Below, one piece after another: positions 6,835 to 11,820 of a stretch of 11,820 bases of DNA. Below the pieces are notes generated by a model that searched no databases, was not told where the DNA came from, and saw only the letters and a list, made by a program, of their open reading frames with translations. The DNA is from Halobacteriales archaeon QH_10_67_13. Lineage in GTDB: Archaea > Halobacteriota > Halobacteria > Halobacteriales > Haloarculaceae. The stretch lies in NCBI GenBank assembly GCA_003021335.1, contig PXQL01000038.1, forward strand, positions 1 to 11,820, in the 5' to 3' direction. How positions within the stretch are numbered: the stretch's first letter is position 1; every line of letters begins with the position of its first letter. The position numbers were made by a program, and so were the translations under genes.

Positions 6835-9109
6835 TCAGCGGTCGGCCCACTCGACCATCCGGCGGTACGTGTCCTCGGTCGTCAGGGCCGCCCGGTCGCC
6901 GACGAGCACGAGGGCCTTCTTCGCGCGGGTGAGCGCCACGTTTACCCGGCGGTGATCCTCGAAGATCGGCCCCTCAAGACGGCCGGTCGCGACGAAAGAG
7001 ATGACGATCACCTCCTTGCTCGAGCCCTGGAACCGGTCGACGGTGTCGACGGCGACGCCCTCGGGCACGCGACCGTCGATCTCCCCGACTTGGGCGCGGT
7101 AGGGTGCGATGACCCCGATCTGCTCGGGATCGAGCCCGGCCTCGCGGTAGGCCGCGATTACCTCGGCAACGGCCCGGGCCTCTGTCGGGTTCGTGTGCCC
7201 GTCGGCGGTCCCGTCCGGGTCGACGTACGCGACGGGATCTCGCAGGTGTGCCGGCAGCGCGGACGGATCGACGCCTGGGAGATCGCCGAGCGGCTGGCGA
7301 GTTCTACGACGACCGGCGGGAGCTGCTCGTGGTCGCCGACCAAGATGAGTCGATCGGCGAGCACGGCGGCCGCGAGCGTCCCCGGCTCAGTCAGCTGTCC
7401 GGCCTCGTCGACGACCGCAACATCGAACGATTGGGTGCGCGCGATCCGAGAGCCACAACTCGCCGTCGTCGCCGCCACCACCGAAGCGCGCTCGAGGGCG
7501 TCGGCCCGCTCCTCGGGATCGCCGGCGCGGTCGAGTCGGTACCGCTCGAACTCCTCGCGAACGCCGCTTTCTGTCCCCAGCCGGACGATGTCGGTACAAC
7601 CCCGAGATTCGATCGCCGCGAGTGCGTTGTCGACGGCCCTGTTCGTGAACGCAGAGACGAGCACGCGCTCGCCGCGCTCGACCAGTGCTTGAACAAGACG
7701 GGCAAGCGTGTAGGTCTTGCCGGTTCCGGGCGGGCCGTGGATCAGCGCGTAGTCCTCGGCGGTGACCGCTCGGCGGATGGCCTCGTCCTGGCGGTCGTTG
7801 TTCTCGACGAACGTCTCCTCGGTCGAGTCGAAGGTTGGCGCGGCGTCGCCCAGAAGCGGCCCCTTCCACTCGGGACCGCGAGTGAGCACCGCGTCGTGAA
7901 GCGCCGTGAGCAGCCGGTCCTCGCCGATCGTCGAGGGGTAGACGTCGAGCCGCCGAAGCTCGACTGGCTCGTCGGCGGTGACGACGATCTCGCCGCCGGC
8001 GGCTCCGAGCGCCTCGACGCGGGCCAGTTCGGCCTCGCCGCCGGTCGGGTCGCCGTCGCTTGCGAGGCGAGCCGGCGCGTTCCGGTCGGCTCGAGACCGA
8101 TCAGCGCGCGGTCCTCGGCGGCTCGTTCGTCGGCGGAGTGCTCCCAGAGCTTGGCGTACTCCCGGTCAACCGCGCGGCGCTCTTTCTCGACCGCCGCGTA
8201 CAGCCGATCGAAGTACGTCTGCTGGGACTCGGGGACGGCGGGTCCAACCTGGCCGGCCTTCGATTCCTGATCGAGCCGGCCGGCGACGGCCATGCAGGTG
8301 TCCTGCTCGAAGCAGTACTCACAGATCGCGTCGGCCTCGTAGCCGGTCGGCACCCCCGTTCGCGCCTCCATGGCCGCCAGCTCGTTTCGCAGCCGGAGGA
8401 CGTACGCGAGCAGCCCGTCCCCGATCGAGAACTCCTTGGCGGGCGAGAGATCGCCCTCGGCGTCGATCGCGGCGTTTTTCGTGTACAACAGGGTCGCGGT
8501 CTCCGGGGATGTCTCGTCGAGCTCCCCGAGCAAGAGTGCGTAGCAGGTCGCCTGGACCTTGTCGGGAAAGCGGGGCTCGCGGTCGGTGTTCTTGCCGGTC
8601 TTGAGCTCGACCGGGTTACCCCCTCGGACGGCGTCGGCCCGTCCCTTCAGCCCGTACCGGTCGCTGATGAGCAGCTGCTCCGAGCGCCACTCATCGTCGG
8701 CCAGTCGGCCCTGTTCGAGCCAGCCCCGGATCGCGCCGGCGTGCTCGCGCACCCGATCTCGGATCGCGTCCGCGTCGGCTCCGAGCACGCCGAGTTCGAG
8801 GCCGGCCTCCCGGACCCGCCTGTCGACGGCGGGCTCAAGCGACTGGCCCCGGAGGAGGTCGCCGAACACCTCGTGAACGATCGTTCCGAGCACCACGGGC
8901 TCCGCGAGCGGCGTTCCCTGGAGCTTTCCAAGGTAGTACTGACGCGGGCACTGCACCCACTCGCGGACGTCGGTCACGTCGACGATGATCGACGGCTCGA
9001 CGACGACCCGCGTCCCCGCAACGGTCTCGTACTGCTCGCGGCCCCGGTACTCGGTGGACTCGACGCCGTAGGCGGCCACCTCCATACCCGGCTCGAGGAC
9101 GGCCCGCAT
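6835..9109 (-). pseudogene. Dna2-type Cas4-nuclease/SF1 helicase broken by two frameshifting junctions
   Basis: This is a haloarchaeal Dna2-like protein for flap and end processing in DNA replication and repair. ATG 9109 (MRAVLEPGMEVAAYG) matches the family start. The N-terminal Cas4/RecB nuclease carries the iron-sulfur cysteines C54, C263, C266, C272 and nuclease residues H79, D159, E168, K170. Frame one loses homology after about residue 346 (GLEPTGTRRL), and frame two resumes at SDGDPTGGEAEL (junction about 8059-8070). Frame two holds Walker A GPPGTGKT, Walker B DEAG, and GDHEQLPP. It loses homology after PPVVVELA, and frame three resumes at LGDLPGVDP (junction about 7290-7298), running through the motif V-like DRFQGSSKEV and motif VI-like NVALTRAKK to the stop at 6835. 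Compared with relatives as I remember them, about 25-30 and 50-60 codons are missing. The second gap contains the QYRM motif. No full-length product can be made as read. Confidence 0.85.
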
Positions 9110-9199
9110 GCGAATCGATTCGGTCGCCGCGCACGCGCTCTCGTCGCCGATCCGGGAAAAACGCTGTTGATCCGGCCGGTGAGTCGGACGAACCGGTGG

Positions 9200-9207
9200 G
9201 TATTTTC
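9200..9207 (+). promoter_or_regulatory. TATA-like box of the 9231 gene
   Basis: GTATTTTC lies 24-31 nt before the ATG at 9231 in the divergent gap with the dna2-like gene. The spacing fits a leaderless transcript. No equally clear box is seen for the dna2-like gene, although a short A/T run at about 9155-9161 could serve it. Confidence 0.45.
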
Positions 9208-9230
9208 TGTTCGATCCCGTAGATACAGTA

Positions 9231-9773
9231 ATGCGGATTCGCGACTGGGACGACCTGCTGTCGGACGTGATCGAGAGCGACGTCGATCCGAGCGGGTGGC
9301 GGGCCGTCGGCGGCGACCGCGCCGGCGGGGTCGGCGAGGACCTGTTCATCGGCCACCCGGAGGCCGGCGCCTATCAGCTGAAAACGTACGCGAAAAACCC
9401 CTACCAAGTCGAGGGCGTCGGCTCCAAGGTCGCCCGCCGGGTCGACGAGGACATTGAGCCGCTCTTTCCCACCGAGGCCGGCGGCGTGTTCGGCGTCCAG
9501 CAGCCGATTCCCGAGGAGGAGGCCCCCGAGCGCGCCGAGGAACTCGAGACGGTCCTTGAGACCCACGCCGACGCCCCGACGACCCCGGAGGCGCTGTTCG
9601 AGGACGTGATGGAGACCCTCGACAGTCCGGCCTACGGTCCCATGGAGTTCGATCCCCACGACCGCCCCGAGGGACTCGACGAGCTGACTGCGACCTTCGA
9701 GGACGCACAACAGGCGCTTGAGGCCGAGTTCGACGAGCTCGTCGACGAAACGGTGACCCGCGGCTTCGAGTGA
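9231..9773 (+). CDS. Conserved haloarchaeal protein, unknown function
   Basis: This 180-residue, strongly acidic soluble protein has no signal or membrane segment. The N-terminal half begins MRIRDWDDLLSDV and includes GVGEDLFIGHPEAG, YQLKTYAKNPYQ and VGSKVARRVDEDI, a pattern I remember from uncharacterised haloarchaeal proteins. The C-terminal half is mostly helical, with THADAPTTPEALFEDVMETL, SPAYGPMEF and an acidic amphipathic helix (FEDAQQALEAEFDELVDE). No catalytic motif is apparent. The ATG at 9231 is supported by the upstream TATA-like box. The gene is divergent from the dna2-like helicase, which may be conserved, but no functional link is shown. It appears intact and is the last ordinary gene before the disturbed region. 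Confidence 0.8.
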   Translation: MRIRDWDDLLSDVIESDVDPSGWRAVGGDRAGGVGEDLFIGHPEAGAYQLKTYAKNPYQVEGVGSKVARRVDEDIEPLFPTEAGGVFGVQQPIPEEEAPERAEELETVLETHADAPTTPEALFEDVMETLDSPAYGPMEFDPHDRPEGLDELTATFEDAQQALEAEFDELVDETVTRGFE

Positions 9774-10058
9774 CCGGGACTATGGTCGAGATTCGGCGGC
9801 ACCGACGGCTCGACCTACACTCACCCGAGCGGGACGGAGATCCCGCAGAGTGACTCGAGATGCCCGATACTGAGCCCCTCTACGACGTTCGTGAGCGAAC
9901 TGGCAATCCCAAGCACGCGTCATGCCCGCATTCTCGTTGACGGAATGCTCTTCCGGACTGCTACTCACGACCTCGAACTGTCCAACATCGACGGCGTTCG
10001 TATCGGGACGACCCCTGATCAGTGTCTCGACGAGCTGAACACCTATAATGACGGGTGA
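9774..10058 (+). pseudogene. 5'-truncated coding remnant of unknown protein
   Basis: Directly after the TGA at 9771-9773 the same frame stays open for 94 codons to TGA 10056-10058, but no start codon lies before the first conserved-looking residues. The translation looks like real protein: FGGTDGSTYTHPSGTEIPQSD, then VSELAIP, ARILVDGMLFRTATHDL, ELSNIDGVRIGTTPDQ and a C-terminal CLDELNTYNDG. I read this as the C-terminal third of a gene whose 5' part was lost when sequence was inserted or deleted next to the 9231 gene. The family is not recognised. An alternative is an open frame arising by chance in GC-rich DNA, but the balanced composition and acidic end argue against that. Confidence 0.45.
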
Positions 10059-10285
10059 GACTCGTAGAGGAGTGAACTACCATACCCCACTGCGCTCGGG
10101 GCTCCCCGGGGCTTGCTTGTTGCGGTCGGAGCTTCCTGGTTCCGCGTCGGATCTTGTCCCCGATGTGGGCATAGTGGGTCCAGACTCCGCAGGCGGCTTC
10201 CCTTCACCGGCGGGTCGGGGTGTCCCATTCCGATCTGTTGAACACTCGGCCACAACCACCGTTGCACGCTTCGTGTCGTCGTTCG

Positions 10286-10302
10286 AAAGACCAGCGGTCT
10301 TT
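10286..10302. repeat. Hairpin, 7-bp perfect stem
   Basis: AAAGACC (10286-10292), loop AGC, GGTCTTT (10296-10302) form a perfect inverted repeat followed by TGTGATGA. The T-rich 3' arm could help terminate a transcript coming from the left. It sits 8 nt before a second, stronger hairpin. Confidence 0.6.
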
Positions 10303-10310
10303 TGTGATGA

Positions 10311-10331
10311 CGAAACGGCTTTGCCGTTTCG
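10311..10331. repeat. Hairpin, 9-bp perfect stem
   Basis: CGAAACGGC (10311-10319), loop TTT, GCCGTTTCG (10323-10331) is a perfect palindrome with a 3-nt loop and the most stable-looking short hairpin in the window. It could be a terminator stem, an RNA-processing element or part of a transposon end. It lies 38 nt upstream of the TATA box at 10370. Confidence 0.7.
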
Positions 10332-10369
10332 AACCACGTTTGAACGCCGTCGGACGCGTGGCGAGTATC

Positions 10370-10377
10370 TTTATAAA
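10370..10377 (+). promoter_or_regulatory. Strong TATA box upstream of the small ORF
   Basis: The octamer TTTATAAA is a near-ideal archaeal TATA box in otherwise GC-rich DNA. Transcription would be expected to start near 10398-10404, giving a leader of about 25-30 nt before the ATG at 10429. Unlike most promoters in this window, it predicts a leadered transcript. Confidence 0.65.
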
Positions 10378-10415
10378 CCCTCGGCCCCGGGGGTCCTAAG
10401 ACCGTGCCGTACAGT

Positions 10416-10423
10416 GGAGGTGA
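10416..10423 (+). promoter_or_regulatory. Perfect Shine-Dalgarno sequence
   Basis: GGAGGTGA is fully complementary to the expected anti-Shine-Dalgarno end of haloarchaeal 16S rRNA (ATCACCTCC). It is separated by 5 nt (AACAG) from the ATG at 10429. Strong Shine-Dalgarno sites at correct spacing are uncommon in front of haloarchaeal genes, so this one decides the start of the small ORF. Confidence 0.6.
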
Positions 10424-10428
10424 AACAG

Positions 10429-10527
10429 ATGACCGGCGCTGTATCCCCTCCCTACTCCGGTCACTCCGTAGAGGAGTGGGGATTAGCGCCCTCGCCGCAG
10501 AAGCTGAAGCTGATCCACGTGCGCTGA
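10429..10527 (+). CDS. Candidate small protein, 32 aa
   Basis: The ORF runs from ATG 10429 to TGA 10525-10527 and encodes MTGAVSPPYSGHSVEEWGL, then PSPQKLKLIHVR. It is proposed because of its expression signals: a strong TATA box at 10370, a leader of about 25-30 nt and a perfect Shine-Dalgarno sequence 5 nt before the ATG. The product has an acidic, tryptophan-containing middle (SVEEWG) and a basic C-terminus (KLKLIHVR), with no cysteine or membrane segment. I do not recognise it. The ORF overlaps the right-hand hairpin (10462-10478), so translation and RNA structure could interfere with each other. It ends exactly where the operator-like repeats of the toxin-antitoxin operon begin. It could instead be a leader peptide or a chance frame inside a transposon end. 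Confidence 0.4.
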   Translation: MTGAVSPPYSGHSVEEWGLAPSPQKLKLIHVR

Positions 10528-10585
10528 TGTGCAAGCTGTGTGCAGTCGCCGAAACCGTTATCTAACTATGTGCAAAACTTGCACA
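10528..10585. promoter_or_regulatory. Operator-like repeats and promoter of the toxin-antitoxin operon
   Basis: TGTGCAA-AAC-TTGCACA (10569-10585) is a perfect 7-bp-arm palindrome ending 4 nt before the antitoxin ATG. Further half-sites lie upstream: TGTGCAA at 10528-10534 and TGTGCAG at 10539-10545, 11 bp apart. A TATA-like TTATCTAA at 10558-10565 is about 28 nt before the ATG, predicting a leaderless mRNA. Ribbon-helix-helix antitoxins typically bind tandem half-sites over their own promoter, so this arrangement fits autorepression by the antitoxin or the antitoxin-toxin complex. Confidence 0.55.
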
Positions 10586-10589
10586 CGAT

Positions 10590-11000
10590 ATGGACGCGAG
10601 CGACGACCCGCGGCGGGTACACTTCCAGTCACCGGAGTACCTCGTCAACCGGCTGGACGCTATCGCAGAGCTCTTCGACAAGGATCGGACAGATCTCCTC
10701 GTCGAGGCCATCCGCGAATACATCGAAGACACCGCTGACAGTGAGACGTTCCAGGAACTCGTCGCAACGAAGTACTACGACGACCAACTCGAGTTCGAGA
10801 CGGCCAAGCAGTTGATCGGCACCGAGACTGCCCAGCGACTCCGCCTTCTCAAAGCGGATCTCAAGGACGAGCCGCTCGATCTCGCTGCCCCTGACGATAT
10901 CGACATCTACGATGGCGACGCGACTTGCAGTGCCCCATGCGGACGCAGCCGTCGGCACCACTGTCCTAGACCCGTTTCAGTATCTCCTCACCTCCTGTGA
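10590..11000 (+). CDS. Ribbon-helix-helix antitoxin (VapB-like), unusual C-terminus
   Basis: This 136-residue antitoxin of a VapBC-type toxin-antitoxin system would bind its own operator and neutralise the PIN toxin encoded just downstream. Residues about 8-48 form the ribbon-helix-helix: strand RRVHFQSP, helix YLVNRLDAIAELF, turn DKDRTDLL, helix VEAIREYIED. A helical toxin-binding region follows (FQELVATKYYDDQLEFE, then GTETAQRLRLLKADL). The expected acidic ending is reached at DIDIYDGD (about 103-110). After that the frame continues into 26 residues rich in Cys, Arg and His (ATCSAPCGRSRRHH onward) that do not look like the family and overlap the toxin gene by 89 nt. The original stop may have been lost by a small deletion. 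The ATG at 10590 is supported by the TATA-like box at 10558. Confidence 0.75.
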   Translation: MDASDDPRRVHFQSPEYLVNRLDAIAELFDKDRTDLLVEAIREYIEDTADSETFQELVATKYYDDQLEFETAKQLIGTETAQRLRLLKADLKDEPLDLAAPDDIDIYDGDATCSAPCGRSRRHHCPRPVSVSPHLL

Positions 11001-11439
11001 AGTGTTCGTACCGCCGGAGGTGATTGCAGAACTCCGCGACCTCGCGCAGTATCAGGACATCCACGCTGCGGCGGCAGACAACGTCCTCGCAGCCCGTAAC
11101 CACTACGCAGTCAAAGATCCGTACGAGCGCGACGAGACGCCGGACTCCCGACCGACGTTCGGCCTCGATGACGGCGAAACCGACGGGATCGTCCTCGCGA
11201 ATGCGCTCGCCGTCGACGGGTTTCTCACCGACGAGTTCGGTGGGATGAACTTCCCGCTGATTCACGCCGTATTGAAGCGCCCGCGGATCGTCTCGGCGCC
11301 GCGGCTCATCGTCGACCACGCCCGGAACGGACATCTAAGCCACGAGGCGGCTCGAACGCTGATTACGACGATCGGCCCGCACCGGAGCTGGGAGAATAGC
11401 CCCTACGTCACACGATTGCTCCACCGTCTCGACGAGTAG
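10912..11439 (+). CDS. PIN-domain toxin (VapC-like ribonuclease)
   Basis: This 175-residue PIN-domain protein is the probable toxin of a VapBC pair. PIN toxins are Mg-dependent ribonucleases that cleave tRNA, rRNA or mRNA when the antitoxin is degraded. The four acidic positions of the fold can be placed: D11 in ADAAV, E40 in VIAEL, E89/D91 in LDDGETD, and D107 in FLTDEF. The middle (VFVPPEVIAELRD, QYQDIHAAAADNVLAAR) and C-terminal part (RNGHLSHEAARTLI) resemble haloarchaeal toxins. The N-terminus is odd: MATRLAVPHADAAV lacks the hydrophobic strand usually seen before the first Asp, and the ATG lies 89 nt inside the antitoxin frame. A short deletion may have fused the two genes, so the annotated start is uncertain. 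The active-site residues are otherwise intact. Confidence 0.75.
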   Translation: MATRLAVPHADAAVGTTVLDPFQYLLTSCEVFVPPEVIAELRDLAQYQDIHAAAADNVLAARNHYAVKDPYERDETPDSRPTFGLDDGETDGIVLANALAVDGFLTDEFGGMNFPLIHAVLKRPRIVSAPRLIVDHARNGHLSHEAARTLITTIGPHRSWENSPYVTRLLHRLDE

Positions 11440-11466
11440 CTGGCATCCAAACGACGCTGAACACCT

Positions 11467-11490
11467 AGCGCCAGCGAGCGGTGAGGCGCT
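11467..11490. terminator. Possible hairpin after the toxin-antitoxin operon
   Basis: AGCGCC (11467-11472) and GGCGCT (11485-11490) form a 6-bp stem with a 12-nt loop, 27 nt after the toxin stop. There is no following T-run, so termination is only a weak inference. The rest of 11440-11664 shows no convincing gene. Confidence 0.25.
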
Positions 11491-11664
11491 TCCGATGAGT
11501 AAGTGCAATTTACAGGAGGGTGTTTATGTTACTGTGTGTCTACCGGGTGGCCGATGCAATCGGGACGACGATGTTGACCCGATGCGAGCGACGTTCCAGA
11601 CCACCCCAGGGTTGGTCGGGGACTTCCCAGGCGGACAAATATCTATTGCGTATTTCGGGGGAGC

Positions 11665-11820
11665 TCACCCGAGGTGTTTCATCATGTACGGCCCCGTCGA
11701 GGACTGTGTGTACCCGAGTTTGCGGTAGTACTCGCGAGCGCCGATACCGCTGAGCACCGCGAGGTCCTCGTAGCCTGCGTCGGCGGCGAGTCGCTCGGCG
11801 TGTCGGAGCAGCCGGCGGCC
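11665..11820 (-). CDS. elp3: Elongator-like tRNA U34 modification enzyme Elp3, C-terminal end (start outside window)
   Basis: These are the last 51 codons on the minus strand, ending at the TGA read from 11667-11665. The sequence GRRLLRHAERLAADAGYEDL, then AVLSGIGAREYYRKLGY and GPYMMKHLG, is the end of the GNAT acetyltransferase domain found at the C-terminus of Elp3. Elp3 combines a radical-SAM domain with an acetyl-CoA-binding domain and adds a carboxymethyl-type side chain to the wobble uridine of tRNAs. The SGIGAREYYRKLGY motif and the immediate C-terminus are characteristic. The rest lies beyond the right edge. It is transcribed towards the toxin-antitoxin operon, with about 225 bp between the two stop codons. 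Confidence 0.85.
   Translation of the reverse strand, partial: GRRLLRHAERLAADAGYEDLAVLSGIGAREYYRKLGYTQSSTGPYMMKHLG

Larger units (their letters stand above)
10060..10478. mobile_element. Possible IS200/IS605-type remnant or non-autonomous element bounded by related hairpins
   Basis: The 12-mer CGTAGAGGAGTG occurs at 10063-10074 and again at 10467-10478. In both places it forms one arm of a hairpin: ACTC-GTAGAG-GAGT at 10060-10073 and CACTCC-GTAGA-GGAGTG at 10462-10478. Subterminal hairpins with little terminal repeat are the hallmark of IS200/IS605 elements and of the palindrome-associated elements derived from them in haloarchaea. No transposase gene is complete. On the minus strand a Gly/Pro/Ser-rich frame ending at 10077 could be a decayed tail of a TnpB-like protein, but no zinc-ribbon cysteines are visible. 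The 420-bp interval holds two more hairpins and a promoter with a small ORF. The element call is an inference from structure. Confidence 0.35.

Noticed and set aside
6829..6837. Five-base gap between convergent surE and dna2-like stops as a possible dual terminator
   Set aside because: No inverted repeat or T-rich sequence is visible there. Tight convergent ends are common in compact genomes.
10081..10120. Runs of C and G with short repeats that might be a CRISPR or direct-repeat array
   Set aside because: No regularly spaced repeat units are present. The pattern is only a local CCCC/GGGG-rich palindrome-prone stretch.
10303..10309. GTGATGA resembling a C box of a C/D guide RNA between the two hairpins
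   Set aside because: No D box (CTGA) or C'/D' pair follows at the usual distance, and the next 20 bases form a closed hairpin.
10048..10428. Open plus-strand frame continuous with the 32-aa ORF (160 codons in all)
   Set aside because: It crosses the TATA box, the Shine-Dalgarno sequence and three hairpins, has the Ser/Arg/Pro-rich composition of non-coding GC-rich frames, and no promoter lies before it.
11526..11753. ORF starting at ATG 11526 behind an AGGAGGG sequence at 11514-11520
   Set aside because: The Shine-Dalgarno match is good, but the frame runs antisense through the conserved end of elp3, its product has no haloarchaeal composition (Arg, Thr and Cys rich), and no TATA box precedes it.

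Overview
The window reads as chromosomal DNA from an extremely halophilic archaeon (class Halobacteria). The GC content is high, the predicted proteins are strongly acidic, and TATA-like boxes sit about 25-30 nt before many start codons, as expected for leaderless transcripts. A tRNA gene lacks an encoded CCA, and several protein families are ones I know mainly from haloarchaea.

Layout. Positions 2-634 hold the 3' end of phosphoenolpyruvate synthase (ppsA). On the minus strand follows a damaged DUF7504-like gene (688-1007), divergent from methionyl-tRNA synthetase (metG, 1125-3141), which is broken by an internal frameshift. Next come a small C-terminally anchored membrane protein (3180-3473), an unrecognised haloarchaeal protein with a possible winged-helix segment (3537-4532), and a Nudix-fold protein with a degenerate catalytic box (4584-5147). 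A tRNA-Lys(CTT) (5156-5229) and a four-helix membrane protein (5288-5896) lie on the minus strand. SurE nucleotidase (6041-6829) converges on a Dna2-type nuclease/helicase (6835-9109, minus), which is broken by two frameshifts. A conserved haloarchaeal protein (9231-9773) ends the ordinary housekeeping part.

From about 9774 the character changes. A 5'-truncated coding remnant (9774-10058) is followed by about 420 bp framed by two related hairpins that share a 12-nt sequence, like a remnant or non-autonomous IS200/IS605-type element. Inside it are two strong hairpins, a clear TATA box, and a perfect Shine-Dalgarno sequence before a 32-codon ORF. Then comes a type II toxin-antitoxin pair (ribbon-helix-helix antitoxin and PIN toxin, 10590-11439) with a palindromic operator-like site over its promoter. 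The window closes with the 3' end of elp3 (11665-11820, minus).

The most striking observation is that three conserved genes carry four internal junctions. At each one the protein leaves its family pattern, a conserved block is missing, and the homologous reading resumes in another frame. In metG the first zinc-knuckle cysteine pair is lost, and in dna2 the QYRM block is lost. Because metG should be essential, either the assembly or reads are faulty here or the genes have suffered recent deletions. No clearly new defence or metabolic system was found. The best candidates for something undescribed are the 32-aa ORF and the hairpin-bounded element beside the toxin-antitoxin operon.
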